From Blattamonas nauphoetae (lineage: Eukaryota > Preaxostyla > Oxymonadida): a DNA stretch of 34,684 bases. The notes below the pieces were generated by a model. That model was not told the origin of the DNA. It made no database searches and worked only from the letters and a program-made list of their open reading frames with translations. Positions 1 through 10,700 of this stretch are shown here, piece by piece. The position numbers and the translations under genes are program-made. The DNA is taken from contig JARBJD010000550.1 of the NCBI GenBank assembly GCA_033064195.1, positions 1 to 34,684 of the forward strand. The letters are read 5' to 3'. The first letter of the stretch is position 1. Each line of letters opens with the position of its first letter.

Positions 1-274
1 CGTTTCGAATTGATTCTTCAATGTCTGAAAGTCTTTGATCAATCGAGAGTGAAGTGGAGTCACCGTTGTTCTCATTGCTTGCCTTTCTCAGTGCTATCTC
101 ACCTCTTATTTTTGTGATTCTGTATCCATCAATTCTGATTAACCTGTTCAGTTTCTGAGTTGTGAATTTATTCAGTTCTTCTCTATTCTTTTCCAAATGT
201 CTCTGAAAGTCATAGATGTTTTCAAAACATTTCTGTTCAGGATCAAACGGTTCTAAAATTTTCAGTGATGACAT
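1..274 (-). CDS. Unknown Polinton gene, cut by the window edge
   Basis: The first 91 codons are open from ATG at 274 to the left edge, so the gene continues outside the window. The protein is charged and probably helical, beginning MSSLKILEPFDPEQKCFENI and containing QRHLEKNREELNKF, which suggests a coiled coil; I do not recognise a family. It lies 35 bp downstream of the integrase stop on the same strand. An AT-rich stretch on the minus strand (ATATTTTTATTCC, 284-296) precedes its ATG, like the promoter-like element before the other genes of this element. It is therefore most likely another gene of the Polinton's minus-strand block. Confidence 0.55.
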   Translation of the reverse strand, partial: MSSLKILEPFDPEQKCFENIYDFQRHLEKNREELNKFTTQKLNRLIRIDGYRITKIRGEIALRKASNENNGDSTSLSIDQRLSDIEESIRN

Positions 275-309
275 TTCAATGGAATAAAAATATTCGAAAC
301 AGTTTTGAT

Positions 310-2235
310 TTAAACTATATTGAACTCATTAATGAACTCAGGAGTTAAATTGTCAATTGAGTCTGCATGGAACTTTGTGTGTTGAATCGGAACGTACACT
401 ATTTTTGGTAGACATGTGAGTCCATTCAGAAGTTTAGCTACAACATTTCCGTGTTTGTACTCAATGAATTGTCCAACAAACTGAAACTGTCTTCGCTTCT
501 TCTGAAACTTGGCAACAGTCTTGTTCAAGTCAAGGTGAATCAACAATACGTTTCCTGGCTTGTATCGCCACAGCAGCTGTGTTGTCTGCTGTTGTTGGAT
601 GTTCTTCAATTGCTCTTCACAACTGGAGATATTCAATGCTTCGATTTCACGATTGTTTTGAGCTTGCTCTGGAGTGAACTTGTTCCAGTACGCTCGATGT
701 GGAGTCATGTTGAAGTATTCCACCATCTGATTCATCAATGAATGATTTGCCATTTGTGTTGCATTGTCTTGGAATCCATCTCTGATTGTTCTGATCACTC
801 GATCCACAACTCTGTTGTGATTTGTGAAAGGTGAACTTGTGAAATAAGTGCTGACCTTTTGTTTCTTGAAAGACGTTGTTGCTTCTCCACTTGTCCATGC
901 TGCTTCTCCATCACCACGAATGTTGTTGACATGAACTCCACGGTGATTAATCAGATCATTCATTGCAGTCTTGACTTTGCTCCATGATTTATCCAGAACA
1001 GGAATCACAACAAGGTACTTAGTGTTTATGTTGATGGCAAATAGGTAAATCTGAAGTACTGTTTTCGACGATGGTGATTGGATAAAGACAAGATCAATTT
1101 CCCAGGATCCAAACTTGGGAGAGAAGTACGGTCTGTCACATTTCTGTGGAACCTTTTTGTCTGATGTCTGATGTGGATCTCCAGTGATGTCTTTGGACAT
1201 AAATTGTATCTTTGATCGAAACGGATATTGTATTTTTGTCACGGCTTTTGGAATCGTTGGTTGATCAATCATCAATGTGTTACCTCCTTGTTCCCTCCTT
1301 ATTTTCCGAGGATGTGTAGAATCCCATCGGTGAACATATTCATCGTACCATTCCTGAAATGATCTTCCACCAAATGGGATTTGTTTGGGATGTGCTAAAA
1401 TGAACTCAGTTTCGTCATTTCCGAGAGTTCTGCTTACGTGTGAAAGAATGAACATGTTTCGATTCAGTTTCTTTGATTCAACGATCTGTTTGTCAATGAA
1501 TTCTTCCATTTTCTGTTGATTGTCCATCATTGAATTCTCTGCTTTGATTTGTTCCTCCTCTGAATTGTCCTTCTGTTGATGGTCAAAATAGCCTTTCACT
1601 CGTTCCAACATTCCCAGCACTTGCCTTGTCGTTGGTTCGACCTTGTTGATCTCTCTCACATATGGCACAAAACCTTTGTCAATCTTCACAATTGTTTGTG
1701 GATCTGGTGACTTGGGAATCAGTGGATCATCATCTTCAAACCTCATCTCTTTCATTGGAAATTCATATTCTGAACCAATTGATGTCGGGTTTCTCTTCTG
1801 TCCAGGAATGATTGGAGATTCAGGAGGTTCAATAGCAATTGGTTGGGGAAGTTGTGTTGGAATTACGATGGCTGGTGGTTGATTAAAATGAATATTCTGT
1901 GATTCCTGATAATACTGTTGATATGCTCTGTACGCTTGTCTTGCAGTGTTGTTACTAAGGATCCATCCGGTGAATTGTTTCACAAATCTTTGAACAACTA
2001 TTTTTCCATCAGCAATGTTTAAATCAGGAGGTAATTCTCCATTCAGCCAATCATTGAAGTATGTCTCATCATTTGCGTCGTATTGTCCATTTGAATCATT
2101 GACATGATAGGTTGGTAGAATTTGCGAAAACGTCAATGTGACTCTGTATATTTTAGTCTCGGAATGGAACGTATTGTCCAGGAGTTTCTTCACTATTTGA
2201 TCAATTTGTTTTGAACTCAAAAATGGTCTAGCCAT
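310..2235 (-). CDS. Polinton integrase (retroviral-type, rve family)
   Basis: A 641-aa protein. The DDE-type core lies at about residues 370-520, with WEIDLVF at 378-384, an IRGDGEAAW block near 439-447 and the HNRVVDRVIRTIRDGF block near 473-488, the usual order in rve integrases. The N-terminal 360 residues are a Polinton-style extension. Residues 6-19 (LSSKQIDQIVKKLL) resemble a motif in the 134-aa protein encoded at 29023-29427, and residues 120-180 are Pro-rich. The C-terminal about 80 residues (GNVLLIHLDLNK...) look like the SH3/chromo-like tail of such integrases. Known role: joining element ends to host DNA. It is preceded by TTTATTTTTGTAGAAATG and sits just downstream of the polymerase gene, probably as a separately transcribed unit. 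One long open frame. Confidence 0.85.
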   Translation of the reverse strand: MARPFLSSKQIDQIVKKLLDNTFHSETKIYRVTLTFSQILPTYHVNDSNGQYDANDETYFNDWLNGELPPDLNIADGKIVVQRFVKQFTGWILSNNTARQAYRAYQQYYQESQNIHFNQPPAIVIPTQLPQPIAIEPPESPIIPGQKRNPTSIGSEYEFPMKEMRFEDDDPLIPKSPDPQTIVKIDKGFVPYVREINKVEPTTRQVLGMLERVKGYFDHQQKDNSEEEQIKAENSMMDNQQKMEEFIDKQIVESKKLNRNMFILSHVSRTLGNDETEFILAHPKQIPFGGRSFQEWYDEYVHRWDSTHPRKIRREQGGNTLMIDQPTIPKAVTKIQYPFRSKIQFMSKDITGDPHQTSDKKVPQKCDRPYFSPKFGSWEIDLVFIQSPSSKTVLQIYLFAININTKYLVVIPVLDKSWSKVKTAMNDLINHRGVHVNNIRGDGEAAWTSGEATTSFKKQKVSTYFTSSPFTNHNRVVDRVIRTIRDGFQDNATQMANHSLMNQMVEYFNMTPHRAYWNKFTPEQAQNNREIEALNISSCEEQLKNIQQQQTTQLLWRYKPGNVLLIHLDLNKTVAKFQKKRRQFQFVGQFIEYKHGNVVAKLLNGLTCLPKIVYVPIQHTKFHADSIDNLTPEFINEFNIV

Positions 2236-2256
2236 TTCTACAAAAATAAAGTTTGT
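2236..2256 (-). promoter_or_regulatory. T-run/ATG promoter-like motif of the integrase gene
   Basis: On the minus strand the sequence reads TTTATTTTTGTAGAAATG, ending in the integrase start codon. It matches the motif before most other genes of this element. Confidence 0.5.
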
Positions 2257-2258
2257 GT

Positions 2259-4415
2259 TTATTCAATTATATAATCAGTTGCTTTCAGTCCATGAATGAA
2301 TGGAGGACACGATTCATTTTCAAGTACGATTGCCTTCAGATGTATTCCACTGAGACTGAGTTTTTGCTGTTGTATTTTCGCAATCTCAAATCCATTGCTG
2401 TCATCGTCAGAATGAACTCTTCTCGTTTGGAAGTTCAAGGTTGTTGTCACTGTTTTCTCTCCGTTCAGGCACTTCACATAATCGTCACTTGTGATATTTG
2501 TTTTCTTCAGAGACACTCCTTTGATTTTGCATTTCTCATCTAGTGAGTAACACTTGGGTGCAAGACAGATCATCTGTTCACCTTCCTTTTCAATTGCTAG
2601 TCCCAACAGCTTCTTCTCATCATCGACACCTTTTTCAGGATTGGGAAACCATTCATTTTTGTGAGCATCATAGAATTCCTTATCAGCAATAACATGTTCA
2701 AATTGTTGATGGATTCCAGCATTTGGATCTCCACTAATTTCCCAATAAGCAGAATCAGTATCACCCTCACAGAAATGAATCTTGTTCATGTCTAGACATT
2801 TGTACATGAAGTTGTAGATGAAATTCAGATACCAGAACTTGGCATTGTCGAGTGTGAACACCGCTTCTTGCAGACATGTTTTGCACGATGCTTTCTCTCT
2901 GTCTTCAATCACAATGTAGTTGTCCTCATTGATCTCTCTTGTTGCCACAAATCCTTTCATCATCTGTTTCAAGTATGTTCTCTTCTCATTGCAGATTGTG
3001 ATTGAGTTGTACTTCTCAGTGTTCATTCCATCATATCCGTAACTTCCATTCAAGTTCGTCTTACAGAATTGTTCCTTTCCTTTATTTCCAACCTTCATTG
3101 CTTCTATTCGATCATTCATGAACGATGTCACGAACGGTTCAAATCCAGCGTGTCTCGAAAACACCATCACACTCTTCACGTCGTCCACAATGAAGTGACA
3201 ATAGTCGATGAGGAACCACAGATAGTATGTCGAAAAGAACATATACTGATCGTGTGTGCTCAAGAGTTGGGTCAGCTTCCGTTGTTTGTCATCAGTCTTC
3301 AATCCATGTTTCTTCATCAACGAATACGTCTTCTCTCCAATGTTCTCTTCTGTCGTATTGACAATGATGTTTCTGAAGATTGGTGGGAAGTTAATGAAAT
3401 CATTTATGGATTTCTCGTCGATGTGTCCTTTCAGTTCAGCAACAAACAGTGTCTTCTGGTTCTTGTCCTCGATGATCTCCCGACATTCTTTATCTCCTGT
3501 GGCTGTGTACAAACATCTTCCTGGCATGTACATTCTGTGTTTCGTGTATGGATTGTTCTTGTTCTTGATTGATGAGAAAGCACTTGGGTAGAGAGAGTTG
3601 AAATCAACACCACAAACGTGAGTCATGATGTGTTCAGTATCTTTAGAAATGACTTTGTTGTCTTCGTACGTGAAGTGATTGATTGGTGTCACGTTTTTGA
3701 TATTCTGTCGATGTTGAACATTCGATAATCCACCAGTCACTGCTGCTCTCAACTTGTGATAGGTCTGTTCGTGTGTCAGAGTCATCGGTAGTGATTTCCA
3801 GATGCAGTACTTCTTCAATTTAATTCTCAATCTCGTGAGATGCTCATCATGGTCTGACTTGTTGGTGTTGCAGTAATCACAGCAGATCTTCACGTTCTCT
3901 TTTGAATGTCCTTTTGAATTGTCGATTCGATCCAATGTTGGTCGAACTGCTTGTGTGAAGTGGCACTTGCAGATATAGCACACTCTCTTGCATTGTTGAA
4001 CAAACCAGTCGTAGTCTGCTTCAGTGACATTGTTGGTAGTATTGCGATGAGCTTTCTGGTCTTGATAAATGTACGATGCAACCTTGTACTTCCAGTATTG
4101 TTTCGTGATTTTTATTTCACCAGATTGATCCACTCCATTGAAATCATCATCAATATCAAAGTCCTTGTAGGCACACGCATATTTGATTGCTGAAGCATTC
4201 GCTGACAATGAAAGATTGTGCAACATATCCACCTTGTATTGGAAGTTCAGATCAATGAGATTATCCAATGGTGCAATCATGCATTCAACGTCTCTGATGT
4301 TGGAGAATTTGAGGTACTCCCAACGGTTCTTGAATCCTTGATTGTTCCAATCATCAAGGAACAATTGGTAATCAGTATCGGACATTTCACTGTTGTTCAG
4401 ACTGGAGTAGAATTC
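2259..4415 (-). pseudogene. Polinton DNA polymerase B, C-terminal (polymerase) part
   Basis: The polymerase half of a protein-primed family B DNA polymerase. Counting from the ATG at 4421, motif A is GVDFNSLYPS (271-280), motif B is KTNLNGSYGYDGM (454-466) and motif C is GDTDSAYW (553-560). Before motif A there is a Cys-rich block at residues 148-184 (CYICKCHF...RIDNSKG...CDYCNTNKSDH). Its CxxC...CxxC and D-R-I-D-N pattern resembles an HNH/endonuclease VII zinc module. The apparent ATG lies inside the inserted inner element, so it is not the true start. The N-terminal half of the same gene is at 13390-15648, beyond the insertion. Known role: replication of the element from protein-primed ends. 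The copy is broken by that insertion. Confidence 0.85.
4407..4415. repeat. 9-bp target-site duplication, left copy
   Basis: GTAGAATTC lies just outside the left terminal repeat. The same 9 bases recur at 13390-13398, just outside the right terminal repeat. A 9-bp duplication is the size typical of Mutator-like transposons. Confidence 0.65.
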
Positions 4416-4835
4416 GGTCATCTCAATTTAAAGTTGGTTTTCTCGAGTGCAGTTGGTTTTCTGAACTGCAGTTGGTTTTCTGAACGACCGTTGGAAATCT
4501 GAACGACCGTTGGAAATCTGCAAAAAAAGTTGGTTTTTTTAAACCTTATCGGTGTGGATATTTGATCAAAAAAAATTGTACAAATGGACGAGTTGGTAGA
4601 TACAAAGACTTCCACTGTTGGGTCCCAGGTTCGAATCCCGGGATCTCCAACTTTTTTCTTAACAGGATTTTTCTGACGTGATCATTCATATTTTTGTGAA
4701 ATTATTGCAGTATTCATGATCGGATGAGTAATGTTCGACAATTGGATTGAATTGGCCTTTTTTTGAATCGGATCATCCCACTTTCTCTTTAACTCTCCTC
4801 TCTCTGGTGTATACCGCCCTTTCAACAGGATATAT
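4416..4835. repeat. Left terminal inverted repeat of the inner element
   Basis: It is the reverse complement of 12950-13389. The outer end has GTTGGTTTTCTGAACTGCA-type sequence followed by two tandem copies of a roughly 20-bp unit containing GAACGACCGTTGG. A tRNA-like sequence follows. Similarity ends after ACAGGATATAT near 4835. The outermost 6 bp differ from the other end by transitions only. Confidence 0.8.
4585..4649 (+). tRNA. Degenerate tRNA-like sequence in the left TIR
   Basis: It has an A-box-like TGGACGAGTTGGTAGA and a good B box, CAGGTTCGAATCCCGG (T-arm with one A-C mismatch), and ends CTCCA. The 5' and 3' ends do not pair as an acceptor stem and the D stem is poor, so it is a tRNA-derived relic or internal pol III promoter rather than a working tRNA. 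The antisense reading gives the typical IPGFEPGT peptide. Confidence 0.4.
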
Positions 4836-5400
4836 ATCCTGAAAGCGACGAGTTTCATTGTGAGTCTGGAAAGATTGGACGGTCAGAAAGGCCTCTATCT
4901 CTGATTGTGTTTTAACAATCTCATCCTCTCATCGCTCAGATACGATTGAGGGACACGGTGAAGGGCTTTCCCATCCTTTCGAATGCTTGGGCAAGCCATG
5001 ACACATGCTGAATCTCACTGTTTGATGACCCCTCCTGAGCGATTGGATCATGATGAAAAATGGAACCGTGTATTGAACAGGAAGAATGGACACTCAAAGA
5101 AGAGTTAAAAACACTCGACATCGACTCATCTTCACTCAGGCCTAGATCACTCTCGAGAAATGTGGGTCCCTTGTCATTTTCCAGCGAAATCCATGCCTAC
5201 TAACTGTGTCCACATTGGATTGTCAATCAGATCCTCAACAATAATCAATAGCGAAGTCTCATCAATCAATTCAGGTTTCTGAATCAGATAATCTCTCCTC
5301 TGTGCATGCAAATATGGCATACCTTTCATCCACACAACAAATCAAAAGATGATGAAAAACTCGTTGTATTCTGATGCAAATGCGACACTGTATTAACTAA
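4836..5400. other. Inner element, no gene recognised
   Basis: This is sequence between the left terminal repeat and the first cargo fragment. Short open stretches exist on both strands, but none keeps a frame beyond about 60 codons and no motif is recognised. Confidence 0.4.
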
Positions 5401-6918
5401 CATAACCAAACGACTCGAAATCCTCCATTCCTCGATATCTTTCCTGAATACGGTCGAGATCACACGACACATAACTATCCTCTTCCGATCGAACGGAATG
5501 GATTCATCTATGTCCCTGTCAAGCCGACAAACTTTGAACTCAATTTAAATCCCTTCCCCCATGACGACCTTATGGATGGTGTCGAGGGGGACGATTCTCA
5601 ATCCCCATTTGCATCGTCAAGAACGTCACCCCGACAGCATCGTCGACGTCTTCCCCAACAGCCAGGTGATGACATTGAAAAGACTCCCTCAACACAAATG
5701 GGAATGTCTGGGCGTCCTCGACCTCGCCACATGCACTATTGGCAGCATCCTTCGATGAGGGACCAGAATTACAACTCGGACGAGTTCTATCCCATCATCG
5801 TGGAATCTCTCGCCCATCAATACCCTCCTCGTCAGCAGCAACCGACATACAATCAACAAGTGCTTGTTTTTGAAGATGTCCAAGCAGATGTGCCCAGTCA
5901 GGAGTTCCCGATGACCATCAGATCTCTGATGCACTCACAACAGGAGCAAGCGGAAGATACTCGACTCCCACCTCTCTACTCAGACGATGTTATGACGTAT
6001 CCCCTCCATTCTCATGTTAAAGCCCTTGAGAATCGAAACAAACACGAACACCCTCCAGACAAGGTCAACGATGTCCAGAACCCGCTTGTCGATTCTGGAC
6101 GAGTTGTTGTTGCCTTCCCAGATCAACAAAAGTACTTCTCTCCCTTCCTTTCTCAGAACGAGCACAGCACTGTCCGTTTACAGGCAAAGCGGTATGCCAA
6201 ACAGAAGCCCGACTCCCTCTCAAACAGGGAGGGTTTTGTGAACCAACAGCAACAGCACATCAACCCACAGTTTCCACAACAATCGTCTGCTGCCATTGTC
6301 ACGTAGAATTCCCAGTCATATCGTCGTCCACTGCAACAATCAGAGAATCAGCCATTCGATGAAGAATATGCCACATCTCGCGCCAACCAGCTAACCGAAC
6401 GAGATTTTTCTGGTTCTTTCGCACTGCCTCCCACATACACCAATCAAAAACAGTCAGAAACAACACATCAATCCGAGCCAATCTCGCACCAAAGATACCC
6501 ACAGGAAGACATCCACCACTTCACCCAACCCTCCTTCTACAAACCCCAATCTTCCACTTCCCTACTTTCTTCCCATGTCCTCCAACTCCCATCAAGTTGC
6601 CCTCAACGCACACATTGTGTGGTTCCCGCATTACGAGACTGACCCTCGCATTCTGATGGAGTAGACAGGATCAGCCGATGCTGTCCACAACTGGCGTTTC
6701 TATTTGTCGATTCCGACATATCCGATGAATGTGGCACCGACACAAATTCAGTCGAAGTCGCCAACACGCGGGAAGAAGGATCAGACGGCGAGAAGGCTGG
6801 CGAACGAGCTGAGAAGGTTGCTGCTGATTTCCAATCCCTCGTCGACTACTACGATGATCTTGACATCATCAATCAACTTTGGAAGAACAGCGACATCCTG
6901 TCGAACAAGATGGTGTGA
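5401..6918 (+). pseudogene. Decayed host-like gene, Gln/Pro-rich, cargo of inner element
   Basis: One forward frame stays open from 5401 to 6918 except for TAG at 6304 and TGA at 6638. The first 400 codons are low-complexity (Gln, Pro, Ser, His rich), beginning near FLDIFPEYGRDHTTHNYPL, and include NGFIYVPVKPTNFELNLNPF. Around 6575-6830 the next frame carries a better-looking segment (HQVALNAHIVWFPHYETD, then AVHNWRFYLSIPTYPMN). Frame 1 then resumes with an acidic helical tail (KVAADFQSLVDYYDDLDI) to the stop at 6918. This pattern of two frame changes plus stops indicates a pseudogene of a real protein. I do not recognise the family. No start codon can be chosen, because the frame is simply open upstream to 5398. 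It is probably host DNA captured by the element. Confidence 0.45.
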
Positions 6919-7860
6919 GTGTCAGGAGGCGATGGCTGGGCTTACGATTTCGACGTCCACTGCATCGATCATTTCCTCCACTTTGGCGAGGACGTCCGCG
7001 CCGTGATAAGGCTCAGATGTTCACAGGAAGGCAAAATCTCGCTTTCTTTGAACAAGAAAAGACTGTGCTCGTTCACGACTTGCACTGTTTCACCAATACT
7101 CTCCCACATATCAACAGCAACACTCTCCATCTCTTCATACACGCTTGCCTCGCTCAGTCCAACTGCACATTCTTCTCTCTTCGCCGTCACGTCCATAGGC
7201 AATGTAGCTTTCACAACGACGATCATCAACGATCTGACGTCAACAACCACCCTTTTCTCGATCACAAAGTCAACTGGAACAGTGACGTTCTCTTCCTCTC
7301 CCTTCACCGATTGTGGGTCAACGAGCTCATCTCTCATCGATGCCACACTAACTGAATCCGTGTCTCTTTCAGTCGTTTATGTCAATGTGTTTCAAGATCT
7401 AAAACAGCCACCACCGCGGCGGGTCAGTTGAGCATCACCGTCACTGTCAACTCTGACGCGACTTGCCGCACAATCACACTGTCTGTGGACTCTGCCTTCA
7501 CTGAAACAAGCGAGACACTAACATTGACCAAAATGGATTCATGGCCATGTCAAGCTGCTCGTTCACCTCTCTCGTCTCGATTGGGTCGGGCTAAGCCCTG
7601 AGTGGAACAATCGGCACTGATAAGGTAGAAACCATTGCCAGTTCGATCTTCGCGCCGTGTTCAGCTGCAAATGGAGGAGCTCTCTCGGTCAGTCACAGGC
7701 GGACAACTCTCCATCACCTCGACAATATTTTCTGACAGTTCAGCTACCGCGAATGGAGCGGCGCTGTTCCTGGACCCCAGCGGACTCACAGCCTCATATC
7801 TGACCTCTTTGCTGCCACGAACGTCAATGTGTGTGGATGATCTGGGCGATTCTGAATGAA
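6919..7860 (+). pseudogene. Decayed Ser/Thr-rich beta-helix-like surface protein fragment
   Basis: Two open stretches, 6919-7431 and 7635-7859, have strongly Ser/Thr-rich beta-type sequence. Repeated short patterns such as TGTVTFSSSPFTDCGS and GGQLSITSTIFSDSSATANG resemble right-handed beta-helix/Pmp-like repeat proteins of anaerobic protists (F..C.S and F.......GGA-like repeats). The sequence between them (about 7440-7630) reads similarly in another frame (QLSITVTVNSDATCRTITL). I infer a remnant of a large repetitive surface protein with several frame changes. It follows directly after the preceding pseudogene on the same strand. The family call is tentative because no full repeat is intact. 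Confidence 0.35.
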
Positions 7861-8627
7861 AGGACGCGTGCGTTACAACTCCGTCAACATTTGAAAGATC
7901 GTTGAGAAAGCTATTCATCTCCCAGGAACAATCAAAATCTCCATCTTGAAGGTTTATATTATCTCTTTTTTTCATTTTCACTCACTTTTCTACAAATTCA
8001 AAGATCAGGTGACTCATTCTCCATCAAACAACTTTAATCGGTCAGATCGATGATTGAACCGACCTTATACCGTGTATTGCATGCGATTCTTTTGGTTTGT
8101 GTCATTTATTTCGTTCACATTGACAGACACTCAGCACTTTTTTCAGGTGAGACGGATCGTGTCTAACAGGCAGAAAACAATCTGGCCTGTTCACCTATCT
8201 GATGCTTTCTCCTGTTTTCACTCGATCATGTATCTTTTGTCATGAATTTCTCATCTTATAGATCACAAACTGACACGGACTTGTTGATCGTCCTCCTTGT
8301 CCTCTAATTCAGATCAATCTCAATTTCCCTTCACTTTATATCTCAAACCACCTTAATTGGATATGTCTCTCCAATTCTTAAGTCTAAATTCATCAATCTT
8401 GTCGAATCTTCCGATCCGCACTTTTCACGTCTTTTTCTTCAATAGATGTATTTGTATTGGTTCTCTCACACAGAATAGGGTTTTTACGTTGTTTTACATC
8501 ATTTCTCCATTTTTCAACTTGTTCTGTGATAAAAAGTGTGCAAAAGTGTCCGGATCAAAAAATGGCTTTATCGAACGCGATCCTACTTGAAATCCAGTAA
8601 TTCACTCTTTTTCTGTCGACTAAACAG
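7861..8627. other. AT-rich gap in the inner element, no gene seen
   Basis: The sequence is T-rich with many stops in all frames and only one or two open stretches near 60-80 codons of low plausibility. No repeat or RNA gene is recognised. Confidence 0.4.
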
Positions 8628-9540
8628 ATGAACGGTAATTGTGCAAAAAATGATTTTTTGGGACGCACCATAGTGTTTTGCGACCTTTCAAAGAGAATCG
8701 CCCATCTGGCATTCTCCAAACTGATCGTCGTTCTTCCATCGACCCTGTCATCCGCGTCTGTCGGATCTCTGATCTCCCCCACTGCCTCTCTGACCATCTT
8801 CCCATCATCAGAGAATGCTCGTTCTCCACGTGATCCTCCACACATGACGGCAGAGGGATCTCGATTTCATGTCCATCCAAATTCCCACCTTCAAGTCTTG
8901 TCATCGACTCAAAATTCGATAAAATCTGACAGTGTTCGAGCGGACGATCTGGAGAATGGATTTTCATCTCCGCCTACGACTACTCATCACTCCTCATCTC
9001 ACACTCGATGTCAAGGAAGTCTGTCAAAAATGTCAGCTTCAGGCCCATCTTTCGATGTGACAGTCACCGCCTGCACATACACATCCTGCTCAACAACCTC
9101 CGAGACAACTTTTGGCGTACTCTCCATCGCGCACTCTTTCAGACACAGTTCATCCTCACTGGAACAGCAACTATCACAACATGCACGTCACAGTCAATGT
9201 GATTAGCCGACGTACTCCACCCACGCCTGTGTCTAAGCTGATGCCTCAATTGTTTTTGGTGAATGAGGATGCCGCTTCTTCGATTGCTGTTCGTTTTCTT
9301 CTCGCCGTCATTCTCCTCGTTCGCCAGTATCTGAACACGCAACGAATCACTCATGTGGTGATCTGTGGAACTGGAACGACATTCTTGGCATCGCCAGCGA
9401 AACATGTGAGCCGTGTGTGCAGCTTTCTTGACAAAGCACTTGATGGTGACGGGGTGATCCTGGTTCATTCACCTCAAGGGCACAACCGCGTGATGCTGAT
9501 TGAGTCGATTTTTCTGATTCAGCGCTACAGTTGGTGAGTG
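8628..9540 (+). pseudogene. Further fragment of Ser/Thr-rich beta-helix-like gene with hydrophobic segment
   Basis: The forward frame 8628-9206 contains repeats of the same flavour as 6919-7860 (GPSFDVTVTACTYTSCST). In a neighbouring frame ILTGTATITTCTSQS follows. Near 9280-9330 a hydrophobic run (SIAVRFLLAVILLV) could be a membrane segment after the beta-helix, an arrangement known for such surface proteins. The opposite strand is also partly open, so coding direction is an inference from repeat style. It is probably the downstream part of the same decayed gene. Confidence 0.3.
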
Positions 9541-10700
9541 GAGCTTGCGATGGAAGTGACGTCGCTGAGCCGGCGGACTCGGATGAAGGGATCGTTCGTT
9601 TCGGGGTTGAGGAAGCATGCTGGAGTGATTAATCGTCTTGTGCAAACGCCTCGTCTTTTGCAGGAATCGTTCACTCTGCACAACACGTCGTTCAACCAGG
9701 CAGTGCGACTGGCTCAGTCTGCGCCGAGTGTGCGTACTGCTCCGAAAGTGAAGTTCCCCTGCTCACTGGCGCCGTGTGTCGTGAAACCGAAATCGAGCTC
9801 GTCGACGAAACGACCGCAGACGAGTGAACCGACAAGTGGGACGGAGCCAGCGGGATCGATTCTGCAGTCCGGCGATGCGAGGAGACACCGAATGCCGCTG
9901 AAGTTGGCGAAAACGAGAGCCCGCTTCTTTCGCGTGTCGCCCGCCGCTGACCAGCGCTTGCCGAACCTACACTCCACTCGGATTGGACGTGCCGCAGATT
10001 AATGTTCAGAATGTGCCCGCACAATTGTTGGGGCATGCGACGATTCTGGAATTGATGGAAGCTGGAAACCGAAACTGTCAGCTCTTCGGACAATCGAACA
10101 AAACGCCCTCCGACGGCAAGGATCGGCCGGGCACCACTCCCGAACGGCATGCCCGGCCGCCCACACTCTCACAAGTCTCGTCCGCAGCGTCACTGGATTC
10201 GCTGGCCTCCTCGTCGCGTGTTGATTCGCCGACGTGCGCGACGAACGAAGAAAGCGAGTCGGTGATTGAACTGAACCCCACCCCGCTCTCATTGTACACA
10301 GACCAGCACTTCCTGCCGCTCTTCTCGCCCACACCGCACACCCCTCCGTCGGCAGCGGACAGCAACACAGACCGCTCTCGCCCCTCGTCGCCCACACTCA
10401 CAAACCCCCTTTCGCCTCCGAAGGACCACGCGAACTTGAACGAGCCACCGAGTCCTGTTCTTGTGACGATGCACCGGTTCTCGCGCGGGAATGGGATGCG
10501 CTCGCCGCAACACTCGAAGCCAGCCCCAAAGTTGGTCTCGCTCCCCACAACCCCTCCCACACCCTCCCCCTCTTCCCCATAACACGAAAGTGTGCATTCT
10601 GCGAGTGTGAAGAAGATAACACCGACAACATCCGTCGCGAAGGGGAAGGCTGTGGCTGCGAGGCAGAAGCGCCATTTCTGATTGTTTCTCCGATCGGATT
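9538..10700 (+). pseudogene. GC-rich Ser/Pro-rich gene remnant
   Basis: This is a distinctly GC-rich stretch compared with both flanks. Forward frames are open at 9538-10002 and 9983-10582. The second gives a Ser/Pro/Thr-rich disordered protein (SSAASLDSLASSSRV, PTTPPTPSPSSP). A third frame gives a Cys-rich stretch near 9720 (VCAECAYCSESEVPL), and KCAFCECEEDN follows near 10590. The minus strand is also open for up to 217 codons, as expected in GC-rich DNA, so I cannot decide the true frame. It may be the cytoplasmic tail of the preceding surface-protein remnant or a separate captured gene. Confidence 0.25.

Noticed and set aside
3069-3572. 167-codon plus-strand frame opposite the polymerase gene
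   Set aside because: It is a shadow of the polymerase coding strand, with no motif.
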